Source: Colwellia sp. RSH04 | GTDB taxonomy: Bacteria > Pseudomonadota > Gammaproteobacteria > Enterobacterales > Alteromonadaceae | DNA: 64,000 nt | Reading direction: 5' to 3' | Assembly (NCBI RefSeq): GCF_003545765.1 | Contig: NZ_QXIO01000011.1 | Coordinates: 1 to 64,000, forward strand | Shown here: piece by piece, positions 44,749 to 52,712 of the stretch | How positions within the stretch are numbered: the stretch's first letter is position 1 | Layout of the letters: each line of letters opens with the position of its first letter | Notes under the pieces: generated by a model | Seen by the model: only the letters and a program-made list of their open reading frames with translations | Told to the model about the DNA's origin: nothing | The model's database searches: none | Made by a program: the position numbers and the translations under genes

Positions 44749-45310
44749 GGTTTTCTCCTAACTTCACTTTAAGCTTGGCTAATGCTAAGCGTAATCTTGA
44801 TTTAATTGTACCTAAGGGCAAGTTTAATTTTTCGGCAAGTTGCTCTTGCGTCATCTCCATAAAGTAGAAGCCTTTTACAACTTCTCTTTGAGATTCAGGC
44901 AAATTATCAATAACGGCTTTTAAGTTCTCTGTTTCTAAATGATCTTCATAAGCATCATCATCACTTACTAAGCCTTCTGCGATCGGCCAAATATCATCAC
45001 TTAAGTTATCTTCTTTGTTTGCCTTCACTTTTCTTAACATATCAAAAGTGACATTACGCATTACCGTATATACCCATGTAGTCGCTGCACCTTTATCTTG
45101 ATTAAATAAATGTGCTTTTCGCCAAACGTTGCTCATTGTTTCTTGAACGACTTCATTTGCCTGTGCTTCATTAGGAAACTTACTACGGGCAATGCGGATA
45201 ATTTTAGGTGCAAAGAAGTTAAACAAGTGAGTAAATGCTTGTTTATTTCTGTTTTCTGAGACAGCTTTTAACCAAAGGCATAGCTGTGGGTGATCTATTT
45301 CATCTGACAT
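44741..45310 (-). CDS. ECF RNA polymerase sigma factor, RpoE/ChrR (ECF11) type
   Basis: Region 2 (FPNEAQANEVVQETMSNVWR, WVYTVMRNVTFDMLRK) and region 4 (LPESQREVVKGFYFMEMTQE, LNLPLGTIKSRLRLALAKL) are clear. I chose the ATG at 45310 because homologues begin close to it; in-frame ATG 45358 and TTG 45373 are alternatives, and none has a strong ribosome site. Pairing with ChrR makes it the regulator of the whole 37-51 kb cluster. A candidate autoregulated promoter lies at 45394-45420. Confidence 0.92.
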   Translation of the reverse strand: MSDEIDHPQLCLWLKAVSENRNKQAFTHLFNFFAPKIIRIARSKFPNEAQANEVVQETMSNVWRKAHLFNQDKGAATTWVYTVMRNVTFDMLRKVKANKEDNLSDDIWPIAEGLVSDDDAYEDHLETENLKAVIDNLPESQREVVKGFYFMEMTQEQLAEKLNLPLGTIKSRLRLALAKLKVKLGENHD

Positions 45311-45393
45311 CTTAATAGATTTAGCATTTGTCTCTTTGCATAGCAAATTTGTTTGCATCACTTTAAGTACCAATTATTGTCAACTTGAACATT

Positions 45394-45420
45394 AATACGT
45401 GCTAATTTAAAAAAAGATCA
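45394..45420 (-). promoter_or_regulatory. Candidate ECF-sigma promoter of the sigma/chrR operon
   Basis: On the minus strand TGATCT (45415-45420) and CGTATT (45394-45399) are separated by 15 nt, one less than at the four other sites in this window. It fits the autoregulation usual for ECF sigma/ChrR pairs. Confidence 0.6.
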
Positions 45421-45433
45421 CATTATTTTAAAT

Positions 45434-46027
45434 TTATTTATGAATAATTGATTCAACAAAGTTTTTGGCTTGGTTGAAATCTTGATTTCCAACAAATGAA
45501 CTTTTTATTGCTAGGCTAACTGGCAACAACTCTAACCACCTTGCAACAATCCATGCAGGGTCTTGTGTCAATTGGCGCGAGTATAAATGCTTTAACATAG
45601 TATCTTCGCTCATAATGCCTGCTAGCATATCAGCCAAGTGTTCTGCGACCTGATGTTGGCTATATTGTTGCTGTGACCAGTGAGGGAAAACCTTCGTATT
45701 ACAAAATTGTAATCCGTCTGAATTCATACTTACATCGTTTATCTTTACTAGCGATAAACATTTTACATCAACTTCTAAAATACCATCTTCTCCTTGGTTA
45801 AAGTCTTCGGTTTTAACAAGACTTCCCCAAGTAGCAGATGAGTTTTTTTGTGAGTCTTTAGGTAATTTAATGACAAATCCTTGCCCATTTGAAGCGATAC
45901 TAATCATTTTTAAATATTTAGCTTCAAAAATTCGTAACCTAACTTTGCCCTCTGGTAATAAAAAAATTGCCAGAGGAAAAATAGGTATTTTAATTGCTTT
46001 GCTTGATGATTTAATAATGTCTTTCAT
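45434..46027 (-). CDS. Lon N-terminal substrate-binding domain protein
   Basis: The 197-residue protein consists of the LON substrate-binding domain alone (IPIFPLAIFLLPEGKVRLRI, then FEAKYLKMI), without the ATPase or protease. Such stand-alone proteins are linked to stress regulons but have no firm role. A clear ECF-type promoter lies 8-35 nt upstream of the ATG. Single gene between the sigma gene and the FAS1 lipoprotein gene. Confidence 0.85.
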   Translation of the reverse strand: MKDIIKSSSKAIKIPIFPLAIFLLPEGKVRLRIFEAKYLKMISIASNGQGFVIKLPKDSQKNSSATWGSLVKTEDFNQGEDGILEVDVKCLSLVKINDVSMNSDGLQFCNTKVFPHWSQQQYSQHQVAEHLADMLAGIMSEDTMLKHLYSRQLTQDPAWIVARWLELLPVSLAIKSSFVGNQDFNQAKNFVESIIHK

Positions 46028-46034
46028 AGTTATT

Positions 46035-46062
46035 TATACGAACAAAAGCACTTTTTTGATCA
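46035..46062 (-). promoter_or_regulatory. ECF-sigma promoter of the Lon-domain gene
   Basis: TGATCA (46057-46062) and CGTATA (46035-46040) are separated by 16 nt on the minus strand, directly before the 46027 start, which would leave almost no leader. Confidence 0.7.
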
Positions 46063-46072
46063 ATGAAAAATG

Positions 46073-46094
46073 AAAAAAGCCCCTAAAAAGGGGC
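46073..46094 (-). terminator. Terminator of the FAS1 lipoprotein gene
   Basis: On the minus strand GCCCC-TTTTTA-GGGGC is followed by six Ts, 30 nt after the stop at 46124. Confidence 0.85.
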
Positions 46095-46123
46095 AATGTG
46101 CTTAGCGAGCTTGTTTTGTAAAC

Positions 46124-47956
46124 TTAGTCAAGAATCACAGTGTCAATAACGTGGATTGTACCGTTACTCGTTTGAATGTTAGTAACCGTCACATTAGCAC
46201 CACCAATCATTAACATGCCGGTAGTTTCATCAACAGTGATTTCCACTTGGTTGCCAGAAGCTGTTGTAATAGATTTACCATTTGCTGCATAAGCATCTAA
46301 TGCAGATAACGAAGCACCACTTACAACATGTGATAGTAAAACATTTGTTAACGCAGCTGAGTCAGCAAGTAATGCTGATAAAGCATCTGAATCAATTTTT
46401 TCAAAAGCAGCATTCGTTGGAGCAAATACTGTAAAGGTTGCTGTTTCATCAGCTAATGTTGAAACAAGGTCAGCTGCTGATAGAGCGGCAACTAAAGTAG
46501 AAAAGTTATCAGGGTCTGCTAAAGCAACATCGACAATTGATTGAGAAGTCATGTCAACAGAAGACGGTGGTAAAATCACGTTATCAACCACATGAATTAC
46601 ACCGTTATCGGCCATTACATCAGCAGTACTTACTTTAGCGCCATTGATGAATAATGTAGAGTCAACAAATGATAGTGATACTTTAGTACCGTTAGCTGTT
46701 TCAGCCATGTTCATATCTGACTGAGCTAATGTAATAGCACCATCTGACATGACTTTTCCAGGGATTACGTGGTACAACAATACGCTTGCAAGCTGCTCTG
46801 TGGTTAAACCTTCTACTGTGCCTTCTGGTAATTTAGCAAAGGCAGCATCAGTAGGAGCAAATACAGTATAGTCTGAATCTAAATCAGCTAGTACGGTATC
46901 CAAACCTGTCGCCTGTAATGCCGCAGCTAAGGTAGTAAAGTTACCGTTGTTTACTGCAACATCAACTAAGCTCATCGAATTTGAAGGAATTTCAACATCA
47001 CCAACAATTACCGCATCAATGACATGAATAATGCCGTTAGTTGTGTAGATATCTTTTACTTGAATATTAGCACCACCAAACATTAGCATGTCGGTCATGC
47101 TATTAATTTTTAATAACACAGACGCCATAGAAGCGGTTTCTACCATTGCACCATTTAAGCTATAAGCGGTAACTGAATCAACAGCGCTGCCCGCTACAAC
47201 ATGTTGTAAAAGGATGCTTGATAACACATCAGTATTTGCTAATAGTGTGTTAATTGTTTCTTCACCAATCATTGCAAATGCAGCATCTGTTGGTGCAAAA
47301 ACCGTGTATGTTTCGCTTTCGTCAGCTAATACAGCATCTAAGCCTGTTGCTTGCAATGCAGCAACTAACGTAGTGAAATCGCCACTTGCAACGGCAGTAT
47401 CAACAATATTGTACATTGGCTCTACCATATCTTCTGGCGGCAATAACACAGCATCAATAACATGAATAATGCCGTTATCTGTTTGAATGTCCGTTGCCGT
47501 TACGGTAGCGGTATTAACCAATAAACTATCACCATCTAATGATAGAGCAATTTCATCGCCATTTACCATAGCCGCTTTAGTACCTGCTAAACCAATAGCT
47601 GTTGCAGCGTTCACTTCACCACTAATTACATGGTAAGTAAGAATGTCTGATAAGGTATCGGTGTCAGCTAAAAGTGCATCGATAGTGTCTTGACCTAATA
47701 AAGCAAACGCTGCATCAGTAGGGGCGAAAACCGTATAAGACTGACTAGTATCTGCTAACGTCGAATCTAAACCTGTTGCTTGAAGTGCTGCAACTAGCGT
47801 TGTAAAACTACCATTACTTACAGCAGCGTCTACAATTGTTGTTACTGTAGGTGCTGCAGGCTCCTCAATGGGGGTTGTTTTATCATCGTCATCATTACAA
47901 CCTTGTAAAAAAACCATACTCAGTGTTATTACACTTAAAACTTTAAAATATCTCAC
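46124..47956 (-). CDS. Lipoprotein with four fasciclin (FAS1) domains
   Basis: The 610-residue protein has a lipoprotein signal (VITLSMVFLQGC, Cys 20). Four tandem FAS1 domains follow, each with the H1 motif (YTVFAPTDAAF, three times, and FTVFAPTNAAF) and the H2 motif ending NGxIHVIDxVIL. FAS1 domains act in adhesion and, in bacteria, in binding of polymers or small molecules. The start is a GTG with GAGGG upstream. An ECF-type promoter precedes it, making it part of the sigma/ChrR regulon. Confidence 0.92.
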   Translation of the reverse strand: MRYFKVLSVITLSMVFLQGCNDDDDKTTPIEEPAAPTVTTIVDAAVSNGSFTTLVAALQATGLDSTLADTSQSYTVFAPTDAAFALLGQDTIDALLADTDTLSDILTYHVISGEVNAATAIGLAGTKAAMVNGDEIALSLDGDSLLVNTATVTATDIQTDNGIIHVIDAVLLPPEDMVEPMYNIVDTAVASGDFTTLVAALQATGLDAVLADESETYTVFAPTDAAFAMIGEETINTLLANTDVLSSILLQHVVAGSAVDSVTAYSLNGAMVETASMASVLLKINSMTDMLMFGGANIQVKDIYTTNGIIHVIDAVIVGDVEIPSNSMSLVDVAVNNGNFTTLAAALQATGLDTVLADLDSDYTVFAPTDAAFAKLPEGTVEGLTTEQLASVLLYHVIPGKVMSDGAITLAQSDMNMAETANGTKVSLSFVDSTLFINGAKVSTADVMADNGVIHVVDNVILPPSSVDMTSQSIVDVALADPDNFSTLVAALSAADLVSTLADETATFTVFAPTNAAFEKIDSDALSALLADSAALTNVLLSHVVSGASLSALDAYAANGKSITTASGNQVEITVDETTGMLMIGGANVTVTNIQTSNGTIHVIDTVILD

Positions 47957-47988
47957 TTTGCTACCCTCTTTAATTAGTTACACCTGAA

Positions 47989-48016
47989 CTTACGTCCTCA
48001 AAAATTAAAAGGATCA
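47989..48016 (-). promoter_or_regulatory. ECF-sigma promoter of the FAS1 lipoprotein gene
   Basis: TGATCC (48011-48016) and CGTAAG (47989-47994) are 16 nt apart on the minus strand, with the expected start about 25 nt before the gene. The -35 is the exact TGATCC known for Rhodobacter RpoE. Confidence 0.68.
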
Positions 48017-48051
48017 AAAAAAATATTAAATAAAAATTATAATTTTTAGAG

Positions 48052-48079
48052 TGAACTTTTCAGAAAAAGTGAACGTATA
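48052..48079 (+). promoter_or_regulatory. ECF-sigma promoter of the TIGR01777 epimerase gene
   Basis: TGAACT (48052-48057) and CGTATA (48074-48079) are 16 nt apart on the plus strand, about 30 nt before the ATG at 48110. The -35 has A for T in the core. Confidence 0.6.
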
Positions 48080-48109
48080 TACTGAGTTATACAAAAAAAA
48101 GGAAATGTT

Positions 48110-49036
48110 ATGAATTACCTTATTACCGGCGGAACAGGCCTTATAGGACGTCAACTAATAACCAGATTAATGACAAGCCCATCTGATGAGAAAGCTAACA
48201 TTACGGTGCTTACACGAGATATTAATAAAGCTAATGCAAGTGGTAATAAAAATATTACATACATAGAAAAATTATCATTAGCGGTAATTGAATCAAGTGA
48301 TGTTGTGATTAACTTAGCTGGTGAGCCTATTGCAGACAAGCGCTGGTCTAAAAATCAAAAACAACTAGTATGCAATAGCCGATGGCATATTACTCAAACA
48401 TTAGTGTCTCTAATGCAACAAACGCAAAACCCTCCAACTATATTCATTTCAGGTAGTGCAATTGGTATATATGGCAGACAAAATAATTCCCCAATCGATG
48501 AAAGTTTCAGCCAATTTAATGAGGAATTTTCTAATACTGTTTGTGAGCAATGGGAACACATTGCTTTGAATGCACAAAGCGAAAAAACGAGAGTGTCAGT
48601 AATAAGAACGGGGATTGTTTTATCAACACAAGGAGGGGCATTAAAGAAAATGCTCACCCCATTTAAATTTGGTCTTGGCGGTAATATAGGGAAAGGGACA
48701 CAAATGATGTCTTGGATACATATTGATGACATGGTGAGTGGCATAGTTCATATCATTAATAACGACACCTTAAATGGACCTATTAATATGACGTCTCCTA
48801 ATGCGGTATCTAATGAAGAGTTTTCATCAACCTTAGCGACTACGCTAAAAAGGCCTTGTTTTATGGATATGCCATCATTTGTGGTTAAAACACTCTTTGG
48901 TGAAATGTCAGATTTGCTTCTTTTTGGACAAAATATTATCCCGAAAAAACTAATAGATAATGACTATAGCTTTGCCTTTGAAAACCTAGAAAGCGCGTTA
49001 AGTGATTTGCTAACTGAACCTAAGCCTAAAAAGTAA
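48110..49036 (+). CDS. TIGR01777 family NAD-dependent epimerase/dehydratase-like protein
   Basis: The 308-residue protein belongs to the extended SDR group near YfcH/SulA. The nucleotide-binding motif is ITGGTGLIGRQL, with VVINLAGEPIADKRW, SGSAIGIYG and the C-terminal DUF1731 (RPCFMDMPSFVVKTLFGEMS). AAAAGGAAATGTT precedes the ATG. It is divergent from the FAS1 gene and convergent with DUF3833. The substrate is unknown. Its promoter and position place it in the sigma/ChrR regulon. Confidence 0.9.
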   Translation: MNYLITGGTGLIGRQLITRLMTSPSDEKANITVLTRDINKANASGNKNITYIEKLSLAVIESSDVVINLAGEPIADKRWSKNQKQLVCNSRWHITQTLVSLMQQTQNPPTIFISGSAIGIYGRQNNSPIDESFSQFNEEFSNTVCEQWEHIALNAQSEKTRVSVIRTGIVLSTQGGALKKMLTPFKFGLGGNIGKGTQMMSWIHIDDMVSGIVHIINNDTLNGPINMTSPNAVSNEEFSSTLATTLKRPCFMDMPSFVVKTLFGEMSDLLLFGQNIIPKKLIDNDYSFAFENLESALSDLLTEPKPKK

Positions 49037-49046
49037 ATAGCATGTG

Positions 49047-49616
49047 TTAGCTAAATGTTTTAGAACACTTAGCGTCACTTTGCTCTTTATCAAAAAATAG
49101 TGTGATATCAGCTAATTTAATACCAAACTTAGACATTGAGGTTTTATTCATTACTCGATGGTCGTCTATTTGGTACATCCAATCATCCATCGAAACTTGA
49201 TAAACATCATCATCTAATGTCAGCAATAAGTCATACTGAAATTGAAAAGCAAAGCCGCTATGTTTTCCTATAGCTGTACCCTTCACATCTTCTGCTGTTC
49301 CTAAATACTCACCATTATCTTGCTTAATTAATTGCCAGTTTCTATAACTCATTTCACCATCATCAAAATAAAACGTTTCAGCAAGTTTACCTTCATTGCC
49401 TTGCCACTGACCTATTATTTCCACACAAAAACGTCTGCTCACTTTTTTGTTATAATCTTGCACCATTCCCCAAGCAATAACATTACCATTGAAATAGCTT
49501 TTTATATCAAACGCTTTACCTGAAGGTTGATACTCATTTATATCGGTAGAGCAACTAAAGATAAATGGTATAAATAATGATATGAATACTACTTTAGTTA
49601 AGTTATTCATCAGCAA
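49047..49616 (-). CDS. DUF3833 lipoprotein
   Basis: The 189-residue protein has a lipoprotein signal (VFISLFIPFIFSC) and the DUF3833 pattern (FDIKSYFNGNVIAWGMVQDY, FYFDDGEMSYRNWQL). Homologues are always encoded with DUF2878 and a chalcone-isomerase-like protein, as here. It overlaps the upstream gene by 14 nt. A role in lipid-linked envelope chemistry is inferred from the cluster. Confidence 0.88.
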   Translation of the reverse strand: MLMNNLTKVVFISLFIPFIFSCSTDINEYQPSGKAFDIKSYFNGNVIAWGMVQDYNKKVSRRFCVEIIGQWQGNEGKLAETFYFDDGEMSYRNWQLIKQDNGEYLGTAEDVKGTAIGKHSGFAFQFQYDLLLTLDDDVYQVSMDDWMYQIDDHRVMNKTSMSKFGIKLADITLFFDKEQSDAKCSKTFS

Positions 49617-50160
49617 CCCCTCCTAATAACTCATCTCTAAGAGAAGGCTGACTTGTTTTCTCCGATAACCATATATCAATAAATAATTGACCAAAATTAG
49701 GATCATCAACAAGCCCAACAAACTGATTATTAAAGTAAAATAAACTTTTATCTTTCTCCATTAGCAATGCAAGGCTGTCACCTTTCATTATGTTAGGCCA
49801 AATAGTGTTAAGTTCATTGATATAATGCTTATAATCGTTTTCATCTAAACCTATATGCTGCCATTGCTCTATGGTTTTATCGATAAGATCTTTGCTAGAA
49901 ATATCTGCTAAATATTGAATTTGAAATATCAACTTATCGCTATCTTTGCCTATAGGATAATTGCCTGATGTCGTCATTAACTTACTGGTATAAAGATCCC
50001 AAAATAACAAAGAGAAGGTAGTTTGCCCTGTTTCAATAAAACGTTCCTTTTCAATAACATTATTCAGATTAAAAACCAGTCTACTTTCTGAACTGTTAGT
50101 TTGAAACGCAGTAAAAAATGTCAAACTTAGTACAAAAATAACTGAAATTTTTTTAAGCAT
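49603..50160 (-). CDS. Chalcone-isomerase-like periplasmic protein
   Basis: The 185-residue protein has a signal peptide (ISVIFVLSLTFFTAFQ) and the chalcone-isomerase-like fold pattern of bacterial homologues (ETGQTTFSLLFWDLYTSKLM, LQFQ-like LIFQIQYLADISSKDLIDKT, NQFVGLVDDPNFGQLFIDIW). In plants related folds bind fatty acids, so lipid binding is plausible. Middle gene of the DUF2878-CHI-DUF3833 operon, overlapping both neighbours. Confidence 0.85.
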   Translation of the reverse strand: MLKKISVIFVLSLTFFTAFQTNSSESRLVFNLNNVIEKERFIETGQTTFSLLFWDLYTSKLMTTSGNYPIGKDSDKLIFQIQYLADISSKDLIDKTIEQWQHIGLDENDYKHYINELNTIWPNIMKGDSLALLMEKDKSLFYFNNQFVGLVDDPNFGQLFIDIWLSEKTSQPSLRDELLGGVADE

Positions 50161-50644
50161 TATCTCTTTCCTCTTTTATTAAATAACTCTTTAAATAAAA
50201 AATAAAAACCATTAATACACTCCAAATCAAACCAAGATAAGCGTAAGTAATCACCTTGGGCAAACCAAACTCTACCGCTTCGAGCTGATAACCTGCGACA
50301 TAACTTAACGGGGCAATCAAAGCACCCACCAAAAACTGCAGGGTTATAGAAGACTTGAGAAACTGTAAACTATGACAGATAGTTGCGGCGAAACTAATCC
50401 AAAGCACAACCAACCAAAGAGGAATGTATTCATGTTCCTTAAATATAAAGATGCTATACCACTGCAATGCAGAATCAATAATAACGCCAATCACAGTGAT
50501 AACTGCTATTAATAACAGCTCGTTTTTAACCTTAGAAAAATAAATAATATGCAGGCAAATCAATAAAGCAGCGCAGGGAATAAATGCATTCCCCCACATC
50601 ACTAAACCAAACCAATTTATATTAAAGCCAATAAGGTTATACAA
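50153..50644 (-). CDS. DUF2878 membrane protein
   Basis: The 163-residue inner-membrane protein has about five hydrophobic helices (VMWGNAFIPCAALLICLHII, LLIAVITVIGVIIDSALQWY and others) and the DUF2878 pattern. It is the first gene of the operon with the chalcone-isomerase-like and DUF3833 genes. An ECF-type promoter lies just upstream at 50675-50702, so it belongs to the sigma/ChrR regulon. Confidence 0.88.
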   Translation of the reverse strand: MYNLIGFNINWFGLVMWGNAFIPCAALLICLHIIYFSKVKNELLLIAVITVIGVIIDSALQWYSIFIFKEHEYIPLWLVVLWISFAATICHSLQFLKSSITLQFLVGALIAPLSYVAGYQLEAVEFGLPKVITYAYLGLIWSVLMVFIFYLKSYLIKEERDNA

Positions 50645-50674
50645 ACTAAATACTCTTTATACGTGTTAATAGTT

Positions 50675-50702
50675 TATACGAAGAATTTTCGCACTTAGAT
50701 CA
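50675..50702 (-). promoter_or_regulatory. ECF-sigma promoter of the DUF2878 operon
   Basis: TGATCT (50697-50702) and CGTATA (50675-50680) are 16 nt apart on the minus strand, with the start expected about 25 nt before the ATG at 50644. Confidence 0.72.
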
Positions 50703-50835
50703 TATGAGAATAACTAAAGGGGAGTAACTAAAGGGAATAACAAAGAAGGTTAACTAAAAAAACATTTTACTAACATGCCAGAAACGGTGATATCGAAAAT
50801 ACAGAAACAGATAATTGCTTAAAAAACATATAAAA

Positions 50836-50867
50836 AAGCGGAATATCAAATATAATTTATTCCGCTT
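50836..50867 (-). terminator. Terminator after the DUF3297 gene
   Basis: Ten-base arms AAGCGGAATA and TATTCCGCTT are followed on the minus strand by TTTT, about 70 nt after the DUF3297 stop. Confidence 0.7.
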
Positions 50868-50938
50868 GGGAGGTTGCTAATTCTCGACTAAAATCAAGTT
50901 AAGTTAAATTAAATTAAGTCAACTCAGATAAAGTAAAG

Positions 50939-51187
50939 TTAGCTATAAAAAGCTTCAACCTTTCCTTTTAGTTTAATTAACATTGGCTGTCCTCGACGAT
51001 CTAGAGACTTAGGTGACGGTATTTTTATCCAGCCTTCACTAATACAATATTCTTCAACATCAGTACGCTCTTTTCCGTTTAACCGAATACCAACATTGTG
51101 CTCAAAGATTTCGGCTACATAATGCGGACTACGAGGATTTCCAGAAAGTCGGTCAGGTAAATTAGGTTGAGATGTAGTGTCGTTCAT
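50939..51187 (-). CDS. DUF3297 family protein
   Basis: The 82-residue basic protein matches DUF3297 (LPDRLSGNPRSPHYVAEIFE, HNVGIRLNGKERTDVEEYC, then WIKIP and KLKGKVEAFYS). It is a widespread small cytoplasmic proteobacterial protein of unknown role. Monocistronic with its own terminator. Confidence 0.9.
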   Translation of the reverse strand: MNDTTSQPNLPDRLSGNPRSPHYVAEIFEHNVGIRLNGKERTDVEEYCISEGWIKIPSPKSLDRRGQPMLIKLKGKVEAFYS

Positions 51188-51436
51188 AATTTTGACTCAA
51201 ATTTAAATAAAAGTACGCTATTGTAAATAATAAAGATTTTTCGCTCAATAGTTTACTTCTGCTTAAGCTCATAGCAAACCATTTAGCTTTTTTTAAACAC
51301 TATATTCATACGCTTTTATAGCTATTATCTTGCCAAGATTTAAAGTTACCCCAAAATAAATAAAAGACAATCAACAAAGAGTTATTAAGCAAAATGTTTC
51401 AAGGTGGTTTAGGCAACTTACAAGTTTATCGTCACC

Positions 51437-51952
51437 TTAATGATTGATTATTACCTCACCGCTATTAGAGTCATAATCTACCGTTAAATTAACTTGCTTA
51501 TTAAAAATGTAAGTACAAGTATTCCCGCCATTATATGTTGCTTCGAAATCGCTTGAAGAATCACCTTCCACCAAAGCATCTTGTGAGTCAAGAACCGCTC
51601 GCCAAACGTCTAAACAATCATTCTCACTGTTTAACGTTAAGCTAACACCTCTGGTATCTGCTGGATAACCTGCACTATTTACGCTTAAATCGCCCCCAGC
51701 AAGAGGATCTGATATCTTTATAAAATTCTGTACGGCTTTATTTTTACCACGGATTATCCAAGCGATATGGACTTGATTTACTCCACTTTTAAAAGCAGAT
51801 GCAATACCAACAAATACAGCCTCTTCAGCCTCATCCGATAAATCAATAAATTTTGGTATTGCTGTTACGGCTAAAATCCCTAATATAACGATAACTACGA
51901 TTAACTCAATTAATGTAAAACCATTTTTGTTATACAACTTATCATTCCTCAA
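51437..51952 (-). CDS. Type IV pilin-like (MSHA-type) prepilin
   Basis: The 171-residue protein has a short basic leader (MRNDKLYNKNG) cut before F by prepilin peptidase, and the class III signal GFTLIELIVVIVILGILA with E5. Two cysteines near the C-terminus (NDCLDV, NTCTYIF) would form the D-loop. The sequence is closest in style to MSHA pilins, but no other pilus gene is adjacent, so it is an orphan minor or pseudo-pilin. Confidence 0.88.
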   Translation of the reverse strand: MRNDKLYNKNGFTLIELIVVIVILGILAVTAIPKFIDLSDEAEEAVFVGIASAFKSGVNQVHIAWIIRGKNKAVQNFIKISDPLAGGDLSVNSAGYPADTRGVSLTLNSENDCLDVWRAVLDSQDALVEGDSSSDFEATYNGGNTCTYIFNKQVNLTVDYDSNSGEVIINH

Positions 51953-51993
51953 ACTAACAAATACCTACCTTAAATATAATTATTACGCTTTGA

Positions 51994-52545
51994 TTATACT
52001 GAGTAGTCGTAAGCTTTTGACAACCAATTAATCACTTCTTCATCAACATCAGATACATTTTGCAGCTGTATTCTATGAGTACACATAGTACCAAATGGAC
52101 CAGAGTGCTCTAGGCGACCTTGCACTTCTACCCCTTTAAGCTTCAAACCTAGATCTATTCTTTTTTTAGTTGCTGGTTTTATTAAAGCAAATTGGTTTTT
52201 TCGAATTAAACTGACACTCCCCTTCTTTGGGGAAATGACAATATCTGCTCCTAAGTTTTCCACAACAGAAAGTAGCAAATCATAAATTGGTTTTAATGAT
52301 TCTTTGCCGCTGTATTGATTTAAAACTAAATCTTCAGGACTGTCACTTTTTTCTTTTGACAAGGTGACGATTGTATTTGCAAACCCATGTGTCACTCCAT
52401 ACTCGGTTTTCAAAAACTTAACTGCTAAGGAATGTTTTTCAAAACTTTTCGTTTTTAATATTTCTAGCCAATCTTCTAATTTTTTACCTGTTTTTACTGG
52501 CATATTTTCAATCATCGTTTGTAATGCTTTATCCATATACTTCAC
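51994..52545 (-). CDS. DUF4287/DUF5655 domain protein
   Basis: The 183-residue protein has an N-terminal DUF4287 segment (MIENMPVKTGKKLEDWLEIL, then EYGVTHGFANTIV) and a C-terminal DUF5655 segment (IYDLLLSVVENLGADIVISP, KRIDLGLKLKGVEVQGRLEH). DUF5655 resembles DNA-transport or restriction-linked domains, but no role is known. An ATG at 52536 is an alternative start. Lies just before the trailer end of the CRISPR array. Confidence 0.78.
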   Translation of the reverse strand: MKYMDKALQTMIENMPVKTGKKLEDWLEILKTKSFEKHSLAVKFLKTEYGVTHGFANTIVTLSKEKSDSPEDLVLNQYSGKESLKPIYDLLLSVVENLGADIVISPKKGSVSLIRKNQFALIKPATKKRIDLGLKLKGVEVQGRLEHSGPFGTMCTHRIQLQNVSDVDEEVINWLSKAYDYSV

Positions 52546-52712
52546 CTCTTGATTAAAAAAACACTGCCCTTATTAGTGGGCTAAACATGATAGTTAGCAT
52601 AAGCGACGAAAGCACAAAAGCCAATGAATATGTCTACATGAATTAACACTAACACTCTTGAATGTTGTAAAACTGCATAGGCTTGTAAAAGACACTACTG
52701 CCTTAGACATGA

